From JBCBJX01 sp038522735 (lineage in GTDB: Bacteria; Pseudomonadota; Alphaproteobacteria; Caulobacterales; Parvularculaceae): 41,669 nucleotides of DNA. Numbering within the stretch: position 1 is the stretch's first letter; every line of letters begins with the position of its first letter. The DNA lies in contig JBCBJX010000016.1 of assembly GCA_038522735.1 (NCBI GenBank), forward strand, positions 1-41,669, written 5' to 3'. Positions 1 through 7,051 of this stretch are shown one piece after another. The notes under the pieces are model-generated. The model made no database searches and was not told where the DNA came from. It saw only the letters and a program-made list of their open reading frames with translations. A program made the translations under genes and the position numbers.

Positions 1-155
1 AGGCTATCAGCCACCGGCCCCTGAAACGATCGTCCCCGCTAACTTGGCCTCCTCTGTGTGGAAGCTCCGATCAGACCAGCCTTCCACCAGGAGCGTTCCT
101 ATGCTTACATAAAGGGTGGCTGCGCCATCGGGGTCTCGTCAGTTCGGCGACACGT

Positions 156-926
156 TTACGCCGCGAACAGATCCCTTTGTCGCTTCGCAATTGCGGTCTC
201 GAAGTCGCAGGTGACGATCTCTGTGAGGGGCGCAGGCGTCTTCCGGCCGTCCCGGTGATAGGTCGTGTCGACCCCGACCCCGGCCTCCATGTCGACCCCC
301 GTCTCCGCGAAAAACCGGGCCCACTTCTCGGGTTCGGTGCGGTCGTAGCATTGGACGCCGGAGTACCGGAACGACGCGGAACCTTGGGGGATGATGAAGA
401 CGCCGTACCCCGCCATATGGGCCGCGATATCGATCACTTTGTATTCGAACTCAGGCCCTGAATAGATCGGCGATTGAAGAGCCGCGCCCGCGGTTCGACC
501 GAACGGCGGGTTGGCGATGGCGCAGTCGAACGGCGGCAGGCCCCGCCAGACATCGTCGAGATTGGCGTTGATCCACTGCGCCTCGGGAAGGAGCTTTTTC
601 CCGACGGCGACATAGGCGGGGTTCACCTCGATGCAGGTGATCTCGGGGAGCGTTCCATAATAGCGCCGACGGTGCGCGACCGCGAAGGCGAGCACCCCGA
701 TCCCGGCGCACAGGTCGACGATGCGCGCCCCCGGCGCGTCGAAGGCGAAGTCGAGCGCCATGTCGAGCGGGGTGAAGAAGGCCCCGGCGGCGGTGATGTC
801 GTTCACGGATCCTTCGTGCCAGTTCTCGAAGACGAACCATTGGTCGTCGAGGGTGAGGCGATCTTTATCGAGGAGCGCTTCGGCGGCGCGGTGGGCTTTC
901 AGTTGTGCTTTGGACAGCTTGGTCAT
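156..926 (-). CDS. N6-adenine DNA methyltransferase-like protein (orphan)
   Basis: A 256-residue class I SAM-dependent methyltransferase. The SAM-binding motif DLCAGIG lies at about residues 71-77 and the NPPF catalytic motif of N6-adenine methylases at 139-142. A GAFFTP segment at about 48-53 resembles the motif found ahead of the SAM site in type I and gamma-class enzymes. No restriction subunit or specificity domain is adjacent, so it is probably an orphan methylase of the mobile element that could protect incoming DNA. It is the last gene of a leftward series after ArdC and DUF736, 57 bases after the DUF736 stop. GGAGA sits about 7 bases before the ATG. Function on DNA is inferred from motifs. 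A protein-modifying role is less likely given NPPF. Confidence 0.85.
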   Translation of the reverse strand: MTKLSKAQLKAHRAAEALLDKDRLTLDDQWFVFENWHEGSVNDITAAGAFFTPLDMALDFAFDAPGARIVDLCAGIGVLAFAVAHRRRYYGTLPEITCIEVNPAYVAVGKKLLPEAQWINANLDDVWRGLPPFDCAIANPPFGRTAGAALQSPIYSGPEFEYKVIDIAAHMAGYGVFIIPQGSASFRYSGVQCYDRTEPEKWARFFAETGVDMEAGVGVDTTYHRDGRKTPAPLTEIVTCDFETAIAKRQRDLFAA

Positions 927-983
927 GGGTGATCTCCAAGGAGAGAAGGAGCCCCGCGCAGGCGCGCCGCGCGGGGCCGGCCC

Positions 984-1313
984 TCAGTTCTCCGGGTTCC
1001 AGATAATAGCGTAGACGGACTGATCGTCCTGTCCCGCCGCGGGCCCGAGATTGGCGTAGAGCTTGCGGGGGCCGAGCTCCGGCGCGGCGAAGGTCAGCGA
1101 CACGTAGTCTTTGCCGGAGGCCTTGCCTTTTCGGTTCCAGCCCGCGCCGATTTCGGTGCGTTCGTCGGTGAAGATCCGGTAGTCGGGTTGCTTGTCGTAC
1201 GACTTCTCGGCGTTGGGGATCAGTTCGATGCCGACCGAGATCGAGAGTGTGCGGAGCGATCCTTTGTAGGTGTTCCGCTCGGGGTTGTGGGTGACGTAGC
1301 CGATGGCCGCCAT
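984..1313 (-). CDS. DUF736 family protein
   Basis: A 109-residue protein matching the DUF736 family, small proteins almost always found on alphaproteobacterial plasmids and integrative elements beside ArdC-like and methylase genes. Recognisable features are the N-terminal AAIGYVTHN stretch, a middle PDYRIF segment, GAGWNRKGK, and a C-terminal end in IIWNPEN. The molecular role is unknown. It probably supports element maintenance or transfer. AAAGGAGA lies about 7 bases before the ATG, which fixes the start. The gene is co-oriented with the ArdC and methylase genes. No membrane segments or catalytic motif are visible. Confidence 0.88.
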   Translation of the reverse strand: MAAIGYVTHNPERNTYKGSLRTLSISVGIELIPNAEKSYDKQPDYRIFTDERTEIGAGWNRKGKASGKDYVSLTFAAPELGPRKLYANLGPAAGQDDQSVYAIIWNPEN

Positions 1314-1459
1314 GGTGAAGTCTCCTTTTGTTCGTGATCGGCGGGACCATTCCTGCCGACCGAGGCCCGGAAGAGGGCGGGCGGCAGGCGGATGAACCCA
1401 TTGGGCCGCAGCGGAGCGGAGGACCGGCGCCCAGGGAGAAAATTGCTTCGCGATGGAAA

Positions 1460-1511
1460 GGCCGCGCCAGCGGCCGCCGGAATTTTCGACGGGGCGGCGG
1501 TTTCAGCCGCC
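1460..1511. repeat. Two adjacent GC-rich hairpins downstream of ArdC
   Basis: First hairpin: GGCCGC (1460-1465), loop GCCA, GCGGCC (1470-1475). Second hairpin: GGCGGC (1493-1498), 7-base loop, GCCGCC (1506-1511). Both arms are perfect, and AATTTTCGA lies between them. They sit in the otherwise poorly coding space between ArdC and DUF736. A role as terminator, RNA structure or transfer/replication signal is possible, but none is shown. Confidence 0.5.
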
Positions 1512-1853
1512 TGGCGATCGCCCTAGGGCCTTGATCGCAAGTCGGCAGGTTTGGCCCGCCATGGTCACGGGGCGAGAAGGGGAAACGGCTTCCATGCGGC
1601 CGATGCAGGGCTCGTCACCCACTCCCAATTGAAGCCCGCATTGATCCGTATGCCGTTCGATAATCTCGGTGTCGCCGCTGTCCCTGCCGTGAAGTCGGAC
1701 GACGGCCCGCCCGCCTGCTTCTTCGCAGACGGCCGAAAAGAGCGCGCGGCGGCGCAAGTGGCAGCTCCGGTATGCGACGCCACAGTGCGTCAGCCCGCCG
1801 AAGCGCCCCGCAGGACGGTCAGGGCCGTGCGGGGGCTGGCGATCCAGCGTCAT
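1503..1853 (-). CDS. Doubtful small ORF downstream of ArdC
   Basis: A 116-codon reading frame whose ATG overlaps the ArdC stop codon (ATGA arrangement at 1850-1853), which would suit translational coupling. The predicted protein has no domain I recognise, no membrane segment, and an odd composition rich in Arg, Gly and Cys. Other frames across the same stretch are also open, as is common in GC-rich DNA. Its end runs into the hairpin at 1493-1511. Apart from this ORF I see no gene in 1314-1849. The overlap is the only positive evidence, so it may well be spurious. Confidence 0.27.
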   Translation of the reverse strand: MTLDRQPPHGPDRPAGRFGGLTHCGVAYRSCHLRRRALFSAVCEEAGGRAVVRLHGRDSGDTEIIERHTDQCGLQLGVGDEPCIGRMEAVSPSRPVTMAGQTCRLAIKALGRSPGG

Positions 1854-2839
1854 GCCGCGACTGTAACCACTTCTGAGGACCTGTCCGCGTCCGGCGTGCT
1901 GGAATAGCGTACGGAGCCGGAGGAGCCTTCCGGCGCCCCGGATCCGAGAACGAAGGCGGCGGCCTTTGAGGCGAGGCTCGCGGCTTTGAAGATCGCGCGC
2001 TTGTCTTCGCGCAGCACCTCAAGCCATGAGCCGATATAATCCGCATGCCGCACGGTCGAGGCGATGGAGAGCTCCGCACAGAGAAAGGCGGCGCCGAGCT
2101 CGGCGACCAGTTCTTCGCGGGCGTAGTCTTTGGTCCCGAAGCGGGTCGTCAGTTTGCGGTCTAAACGCGAAGGGTGCCCGGTCCAATGGGATAATTCGTG
2201 AAGCGCTGTGCGGTAGTAGTTGATCTGATCGAAAAACGCCTGCTGTGGCGGGACCTGAATGAAGTCTTCCGACGGAACGTAGAACGCTCGGTCGCCGCCG
2301 ATCCGAAAGTCCGCGCCGGTCGCCTTGATCGCCGCCTCGGCGCGGGGAATGATCTCACGCTCGGGGAGGGGCGTTGCGCTCCCGGTCACTGTCTCGGGAA
2401 GCCCGTCGCATTGGGCGATGTTGAAGACGGTGTAGCGTTTGAGGAAGCCGACCGTTTGGGCCGCCTCTCCGGTCTCCGCGGCGCGTTCTTGCTCGGCCTT
2501 CGGCGTAAAGGTGTCGGCGTAGACCACCATGGTCCCGCGCTCGCCCTTGCGCACGCACCCGCCGAGGACCAAGACTTGCTTGAAGGTGAGCCAGCTATGC
2601 GCCTCGCGCCCGCCGTCGATAGCGGCGGACCACGGAAGCAAAATGTTGATCCCGGAATAGGTCCGCCCCGTCGAGGCGTTCAAGGGGAGGCCCAAGGGCG
2701 TCCCGCCCACGTCTTTGCGGCTCGCCCAAGGTTGCACCCATGGGGCGCGGCCTTTTTCAAGCTCGGCGATGATCTTGTCGGTGACCTCCTTATAGGGATC
2801 CCGGCGGGGCGTCGCGTCGGCTCTCTCGCGGTTCGCCAT
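1850..2839 (-). CDS. ArdC-like antirestriction protein (DUF1738 plus zincin domain)
   Basis: A 329-residue protein of the ArdC family. The N-terminal single-stranded-DNA-binding-like domain spans about residues 15-140 (PWVQPW at 34-39, NILLPW at about 65-70). The C-terminal metallopeptidase-like domain has HELSH at 214-218 and the downstream acidic helix REELVAEL at 241-248 expected to supply the third metal ligand. ArdC proteins are carried on plasmids and ICEs. They coat or process entering single-stranded DNA and counteract host restriction. Here it heads the leftward ICE gene group together with the small gene 3 bases upstream (stop at 2843). TGGAG lies about 10 bases before the ATG. All metal-site residues are present, so it looks intact. 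Confidence 0.88.
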   Translation of the reverse strand: MANRERADATPRRDPYKEVTDKIIAELEKGRAPWVQPWASRKDVGGTPLGLPLNASTGRTYSGINILLPWSAAIDGGREAHSWLTFKQVLVLGGCVRKGERGTMVVYADTFTPKAEQERAAETGEAAQTVGFLKRYTVFNIAQCDGLPETVTGSATPLPEREIIPRAEAAIKATGADFRIGGDRAFYVPSEDFIQVPPQQAFFDQINYYRTALHELSHWTGHPSRLDRKLTTRFGTKDYAREELVAELGAAFLCAELSIASTVRHADYIGSWLEVLREDKRAIFKAASLASKAAAFVLGSGAPEGSSGSVRYSSTPDADRSSEVVTVAA

Positions 2840-2842
2840 GGC

Positions 2843-3277
2843 TCAGACGCTCCAGAACAGGTGAAGGTCGTCGCCGAGCCGCAAGGGGAAAACCTCGCCC
2901 CGCGCGATCAACGACGCGCCATAGGCCGCCAGCACATCGTCCGCAGGCGTGGGCAAAAACGGGAACCGCGCCGCCGCCACGTCGCCGACGAAGGCGATAA
3001 GGTCATCAAACGCGCCGGCGTAGTCCTCGAGTCCCGCGAGCGCTTCGTCCAAATCCTCGAACCGGTCCAGCAACGCGCCGACCAAAGCCACTCCCCTAAG
3101 GCTTACGGCTTCCGCAAGCCGTTTGCGGTCCTCCGGCGGCGCCCAAGGGGCGAGGGCCTCAACCACCGCCGCCAGGTCACGGGCGCATCCCTCTATCGGG
3201 GGCGCCCCCCGGCCGTAGGCCGGAACCTTCCCCGCTCTTTCCACCTCTCCGGTGGTCGCCAAGTCATGATGGATCAT
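2843..3277 (-). CDS. Hypothetical protein upstream of ArdC
   Basis: A 144-residue, Ala/Leu/Asp-rich, predicted mostly helical soluble protein that I cannot assign to a family. I chose the ATG at 3277 (MIHHDLATT) over the upstream start at 3334 because AGGAG lies about 9 bases before it. The gene ends only 3 bases before the ArdC start, so the two are probably cotranscribed and translated together. A small acidic ArdC partner or an element housekeeping protein is possible, but nothing in the sequence decides this. No signal peptide, membrane helix or cysteine pairs are seen. Confidence 0.6.
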   Translation of the reverse strand: MIHHDLATTGEVERAGKVPAYGRGAPPIEGCARDLAAVVEALAPWAPPEDRKRLAEAVSLRGVALVGALLDRFEDLDEALAGLEDYAGAFDDLIAFVGDVAAARFPFLPTPADDVLAAYGASLIARGEVFPLRLGDDLHLFWSV

Positions 3278-3717
3278 CGCCGCTCGCTCCTCTTCGGCCC
3301 CGCGTTCTTTCCCCCGCAGGGCGGGGGTCGGCAAGCGCCGGAAACGCCGGGCGGAGAAGGAGCGTGCAAGGACGAACGAAGACGCCGGAGAGGCGCTTAA
3401 AGAGGCCTCCCCATTTGTAGGACGACGAAGAGAAACAAAGACGCTTCAGTCCCAAATGGGGTTGCGCGTTCCGCGCCCGGCGTTACCGGGTGAAGCGTCC
3501 GACCCCCGACCTGCCTGGGGAAAGCCTTCAAAAGTCGCGCCGAAGGCGCGTCCTGATCCCGAGCGAAGCTCGGGCCCCGCGCGAAGGATCGACGCCGCAC
3601 GGCGGAGACGGCGAAAGCGGCTCCGTTCACGAGAGCCTGGCCGCGACGCGGCGCGCCCGCTCTCTGATCTTGCATTCTCGGCCGAAAGGTGGCATATTGC
3701 CACCAAAGGAGTTGGTT
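3278..3717. other. Non-coding 440-bp stretch with inverted repeats
   Basis: This is the divergent intergenic space between the leftward ArdC group and the rightward toxin-antitoxin operon. It holds a 9-base inverted repeat CCCCATTTG (3409-3417) / CAAATGGGG (3453-3461). There are also two close hairpins with GAA loops: CGCGCC/GGCGCG at 3536-3550 and CCCGAGC/GCTCGGG at 3558-3574. Several overlapping open frames exist but none has convincing coding character or a ribosome-binding site. It should contain the ArdC-group promoter, which I could not pin down. Confidence 0.5.
3670..3704 (+). promoter_or_regulatory. Promoter with embedded operator of the toxin-antitoxin operon
   Basis: TTGCAT (3670-3675) and CATATT (3693-3698) are separated by 17 bases and resemble a sigma-70 -35/-10 pair. 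The -10 lies inside a perfect inverted repeat, GGTGGCA (3688-3694) TAT TGCCACC (3698-3704), 13 bases before the antitoxin ATG. AAGGAG follows as the ribosome-binding site. This arrangement is what an autorepressing ribbon-helix-helix antitoxin would use. Confidence 0.6.
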
Positions 3718-4074
3718 ATGGCTCAGTCAATCAAGATTTCAGACCAGGAGATGGACATCATCCGGGTGGAAGCGGAGCTTTCCAGCCGGTCGATCGCTGG
3801 TCAGGTCACCCATTGGATGAAGATCGGACGCGCGATCGAGCGCGCCCCGGAATTCACTTATGAATATGTTCGCCAGGCGCTGGCTGCTGAAAAAAGCCCT
3901 GATGCGCTCACCGGCGAGGAGCAAACCGTCTATATCGATGAGCTTCTCGCGGCCGTGTCGGTTGAGACGCCGACGCAGGCGGCGTTTTTTGAGAAACGGC
4001 GCGAAGCGGGCCTCGGCGTCGGCGCAGATGAAACGGGCGAGATTGTTCGGCAAACTGAGACTGAAGACGCATGA
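3718..4074 (+). CDS. ParD-like antitoxin
   Basis: A 118-residue protein resembling the ParD-like antitoxin family. The N-terminal MAQSIKISDQ strand followed by two helices (about 11-45, with SRSIAGQVTHWMKIG) suggests a ribbon-helix-helix DNA-binding fold. The C-terminal half is acidic and would bind the toxin. It should neutralise the zeta-like kinase encoded immediately downstream, whose ATG overlaps its stop (ATGA at 4071-4074), and repress the operon through the palindrome at 3688-3704. The start is set by AAGGAG about 7 bases upstream. A longer open frame upstream crosses the promoter and is rejected. Confidence 0.8.
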   Translation: MAQSIKISDQEMDIIRVEAELSSRSIAGQVTHWMKIGRAIERAPEFTYEYVRQALAAEKSPDALTGEEQTVYIDELLAAVSVETPTQAAFFEKRREAGLGVGADETGEIVRQTETEDA

Positions 4075-4664
4075 GCCCTGGCCCGGCGCGGCCGACACTC
4101 TTCGTCATCGCCGGGCCGAACGGAGCAGGTAAGACGACGTTTTACGAGACGGCGCTGAAGGGGAAGATCGCGGCGCCATTTATCAACGCGGACATCATAC
4201 AACGAGACGAACTCGGCGAGGCCGACGAGACGGCGGCTTACAAGGCCGCTGATATTGCGGCCCAGCACCGCTCCGACCTACTCAATCGCCGCGAGAGCTT
4301 CGTCACCGAGACCGTGTTTTCGCACCCGTCGAAGCTGGATATGCTTCGCGAGGCGAAGGCGCGAGGTTTTCGGATCGTCGTCTTCCATCTTCACGTCAGT
4401 TCGGCGGACCTCGCGGTCGCGCGCGTTGAAGAACGCGTGAGAGAAGGCGGGCATCCCGTGCCCGAGCAAAAAATCCGCGAGCGCTTTGACCGCAATCAGA
4501 AACTCATTCGGGTGGCCGTCGCCATGGCGGACCAGGCCATGGTTTACGATGCGTCAGCGCTCAACCGATCCCCGAAGCTCCTCATGAGAAGGTCAGGCGG
4601 AAAAACTGAGATCATCTCGTCGGACGTTCCGGACTGGTTTCGCGATCTTTATCTCAAAGGCTAG
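4071..4664 (+). CDS. Zeta-toxin-like P-loop kinase
   Basis: A 197-residue P-loop protein of the zeta toxin/UDP-N-acetylglucosamine kinase type. Walker A GPNGAGKTT is at 15-23, an FINAD segment follows at about 37-41, and FVTETVFSH at about 77-85 matches the zeta substrate-binding ET..S signature. Arg-rich lid segments lie in the C-terminal half (EERVREGG). Zeta toxins phosphorylate UDP-N-acetylglucosamine and so poison cell-wall synthesis. Here it would act as an addiction module that stabilises the element. It is translationally coupled to the antitoxin gene. The protein appears full length for the short chromosomal zeta subfamily. An element-borne kinase of other specificity cannot be excluded. 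Confidence 0.82.
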   Translation: MSPGPARPTLFVIAGPNGAGKTTFYETALKGKIAAPFINADIIQRDELGEADETAAYKAADIAAQHRSDLLNRRESFVTETVFSHPSKLDMLREAKARGFRIVVFHLHVSSADLAVARVEERVREGGHPVPEQKIRERFDRNQKLIRVAVAMADQAMVYDASALNRSPKLLMRRSGGKTEIISSDVPDWFRDLYLKG

Positions 4665-5133
4665 CCCGAGACGTGCCAAAGATCTTCTCATTTGAGAGGT
4701 TTAACCCTCTCTAAAGCCCTGGAAAGCGCTGTTGACCCGTTGCTCGCGATCTAGGGAGTACAAAGCGGGGAAATTGCAGGTTCGAGTTTATTCCGAGGGC
4801 TCTCAATGAGGTGATGGAAGATGGCCTTTCGCGCGCGAATCATGCGCTGTGTTTCGCAGGTATAGATCTACCTTCATCTAAAGGATAATTTAGTGTCAAC
4901 GATATTACAAAATAAAAATTGATCGGCAAAATGATAAAAGATCATGTATTCTGATAAATACTGTTTCGTGACTTACATTCGATTCAACTATTAGGTAGCT
5001 GCCCGCCGCCCGACGCACTCGGAGATCCGAGCATTTCGCAAACGATTGGCGGTAAACGATCGTCTCACTGCTCGGCGAAGAGGTCCGGGTTCCACCCGGA
5101 CCTCGAGTGTCCTCATTATCAGTTCAAAGCCAA
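4665..5133. other. Non-coding AT-rich junction between ICE genes and the Ssp island
   Basis: No convincing gene in 469 bases. Just after the toxin gene is a near-palindrome GAGAGG (4694-4699) / CCTCTC (4706-4711) without a T tract. From about 4865 to 5000 the sequence is markedly AT-rich compared with everything to its left. The terminator-like hairpin at 5080-5104 belongs to the leftward DndB-like gene. The composition change makes this a candidate cargo-insertion boundary. Confidence 0.5.
5080..5104 (-). terminator. Hairpin downstream of the DndB-like gene
   Basis: A perfect 11-base stem, GAGGTCCGGGT (5080-5090) / ACCCGGACCTC (5094-5104), with a 3-base apex lies 29 bases after the DndB-like stop in its direction of transcription. 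The T run after it is short (CTCTTCG), so termination may be weak. Confidence 0.55.
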
Positions 5134-6495
5134 TTAGGCTGCGGCGACATTGTTTGAGCCAGCGAACTTAAGGGCTTTTTCCTTCGTGTACGCCTCACCC
5201 TCAATCGGAGGTGGCAGATCTGCAGCCGACCCTTCCGTGCCCCCTGTGTCGAGAAAGGTTTGCCAATCATGTTCATTGCCATGCGCGGTGTTGTACTGGA
5301 CCCATGCAGCGTGAATGAATTCTTCGTTCATTTTATCGGCGCCGATTAGGTAGGCGACGAGCCCGGCGAAACGTTTCCGGGCGTCACGACCTGCGTCGAT
5401 CGTGCCATTGTGGCGAATTATGACGCCTTGCCACAGTTTGTCGCTCATTGCCCAGGAACCGATTTTGCCAAGTCGGGAGACGATCTGGTCCGTAGAGAGT
5501 TTGGCGTGTTTTTTCGCGGTGAGGACGGCCTCTATCAGACCTATCTGCGCGGCGGGTTTGAACAAGAGAGAAGTGTCCGCCTCATCATCGCGAAGCGCGG
5601 GAATGGAGCCAAGATCCTTTAGCGCATCGGCGTAAGGCTCGAAGTCTTTAAGCAACGGCGTCCAAATCTCCGTCGCCCATTCGGCGTATTGGTCGATCTC
5701 GTCGTCGGAGGGACGGTCTTTCTTCTCAAGGCCGGTTATGCCTTTCTCGGCGAGAATCAAACGGATGGTTTCATAGATGGCGCTGATAGTGATGAATTGA
5801 GTGCTGCGTTTCGACAGCGTATTGTTTTTCCAATTGACAACTTTGCCATTGTCTCCCTGTTCAGGCCGGTCTGCAAAGGGCATCTCAGGTCGCATTAGGT
5901 AACGGGCAACGATGGCGTAGCCGTCGTCTTCGCTGGTGATGATGTTGTCGCCGCGCGCCGTCGGGCGTGCATGACGATTGACAGTGTTGAAAATACGCCG
6001 CGTTTTGATGTCGTCCTCATAATCAATGAAGATGACGCAGACATCGTCGTTTGCGAGACCATCCGATGCTTCACCGACGACGTCGCCGCTTTTCACCATC
6101 GCTAGGGCTTTTAACCGGTGCTGACCATCAAGCACTACAAGCTCGCCGCCGTTGATTGTCAGCATACCAAGTTTCTTGGCTGCCATGCGGTATGCTGCAG
6201 GCAAGTTCTTTGCGAAAGCTTCGAAGGGTTCGAATTCGAGTTCCCCTTTTCGGACCAAGACGATCATTGATCCAAAGAAACGGTCCTTGTTGCGGGCGAT
6301 GTAAGGTGCGATTTCTTTTTCAATTCGTTTCAGATTGGGTTCGCGCTGCATACGCTCCTCGATCGAAAAATTCGCCCAGTCATCGATTTCGGTCGGCGCG
6401 CGCACGACGGCGACCAGATCAGCGACATTCATGGTCGCTTCAAAAAAATCGGTGCTTCCGAGCTTGCCTTTAATGGCCGGGATGGTGTGGGGCAT
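5134..6495 (-). CDS. DndB-like DGQHR-domain protein
   Basis: A 453-residue protein of the DndB/DGQHR family. The signature LDGQHR lies at 122-127, preceded by a strand-rich stretch (GSMIVLVRKGELEFEP at about 75-90) and followed by IFIDYEDD and FNTVNRHARPT, also typical of DndB. In dnd clusters DndB is a regulator of the phosphorothioation genes and is not needed for the sulfur chemistry. By analogy this protein may regulate the island or sense its state. I chose the ATG at 6495 because GAAGGAGAT lies about 6 bases before it. The frame continues further upstream without such support. It follows the GIY-YIG gene by 13 bases, so the two form one unit. A hairpin at 5080-5104 lies downstream. Confidence 0.82.
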   Translation of the reverse strand: MPHTIPAIKGKLGSTDFFEATMNVADLVAVVRAPTEIDDWANFSIEERMQREPNLKRIEKEIAPYIARNKDRFFGSMIVLVRKGELEFEPFEAFAKNLPAAYRMAAKKLGMLTINGGELVVLDGQHRLKALAMVKSGDVVGEASDGLANDDVCVIFIDYEDDIKTRRIFNTVNRHARPTARGDNIITSEDDGYAIVARYLMRPEMPFADRPEQGDNGKVVNWKNNTLSKRSTQFITISAIYETIRLILAEKGITGLEKKDRPSDDEIDQYAEWATEIWTPLLKDFEPYADALKDLGSIPALRDDEADTSLLFKPAAQIGLIEAVLTAKKHAKLSTDQIVSRLGKIGSWAMSDKLWQGVIIRHNGTIDAGRDARKRFAGLVAYLIGADKMNEEFIHAAWVQYNTAHGNEHDWQTFLDTGGTEGSAADLPPPIEGEAYTKEKALKFAGSNNVAAA

Positions 6496-6508
6496 GGTGG
6501 ATCTCCTT

Positions 6509-6895
6509 CTAATTCGTCGGGTTTTTGGTGGACTGATTGCAGGCGGGGAACAGGTCACGGATTAGCCGACGTTCAAGAGCGAACCGCTCTTTTCGATCGG
6601 CCTTTAGGAACCAGGTGAACAGGGTTTGGCCGAAAGGCACGGCCACTGCGTGGGCTAGCTCGGCGTTTGTCGGGAGCCAGAAATGCTCATGGAAACGGCG
6701 CGTGAAATCGGCGGTCGCCCCGACATAGAGCGGCCCCCGTAAATCGTGGATTAGATAAACTCCCGCGCGTTTGGGCACGAGCAGGCGTTCTGTGTGCGCG
6801 AAGGGCACGCTGCCGTTCGGCGTCAGGTCATCAATATCAGTGAGGGTGCGTTTCCAGAGCGCCGGCAGAGGCTGCTGGGCAGGTTTCAAAGTCAT
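6509..6895 (-). CDS. GIY-YIG nuclease domain protein
   Basis: A 128-residue protein that is essentially one GIY-YIG nuclease domain. It has GVY at 45-47, YVG at 57-59, the Arg of TRRFHEH at about 66-67, the metal-binding Glu of ALERR at 108 and the Asn of PACN at 120, so the catalytic set looks complete. Such domains cleave DNA with one metal ion. Placed 13 bases ahead of the DndB-like gene and beside sspA, it is a candidate extra restriction or nicking effector of the island, which is inference. Start options are ATG 6895 (chosen), ATG 6913 or TTG 6985. None has a strong ribosome-binding site, and 6985 would run into the upstream repeat array. Confidence 0.75.
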   Translation of the reverse strand: MTLKPAQQPLPALWKRTLTDIDDLTPNGSVPFAHTERLLVPKRAGVYLIHDLRGPLYVGATADFTRRFHEHFWLPTNAELAHAVAVPFGQTLFTWFLKADRKERFALERRLIRDLFPACNQSTKNPTN

Positions 6896-6925
6896 TTGCG
6901 GCACTCGCTTCATATCGTTCACATC

Positions 6926-7020
6926 TGTTTGCAGTGAAAAGGAGTATGTTTGCGAAAACAAATACGATTTGCGCGCAGACGTCAAGCTTGTTTGCGCAAG
7001 AAAAGCCGTGTTTGCGCAAA
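6926..7020. promoter_or_regulatory. Array of TTTGCG elements before the GIY-YIG/DndB-like operon
   Basis: Five related elements begin with TTT at 6928, 6949, 6968, 6991 and 7011: tgtttgcag, tgtttgcga, gatttgcgc, tgtttgcgcaa and tgtttgcgcaa. The steps are 21, 19, 23 and 20 bases, close to two helical turns. The last contains the perfect palindrome TTTGCGCAAA (7011-7020). The array fills the space between the sspA stop (7052) and the GIY-YIG start, so it is a likely operator for a cooperative regulator. Which protein binds it is unknown; the DndB-like protein is one candidate. Confidence 0.6.
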
Positions 7021-7051
7021 CGCGGGTTAATCGCGAAGAATTTTCAGAAGC

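Noticed and set aside
1551..1907. Plus-strand 118-codon frame opposite the ArdC 3' end
   Set aside because: No ribosome-binding site, no recognisable domain, and it overlaps the ArdC coding end on the other strand.
2198..3400. Long plus-strand open frame across ArdC and its neighbour
   Set aside because: It is the reverse shadow of two well-supported minus-strand genes (ArdC HELSH motif). Its translation is Arg/Gly-rich without motifs.
4694..4711. Rho-independent terminator of the toxin gene
   Set aside because: The palindrome is imperfect in the centre and no T run follows.
6926..7020. CRISPR-like array
   Set aside because: Elements are only 6-11 bases with variable spacing of about 20 bases and no longer repeat. 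An operator array fits better, and no cas genes are present.
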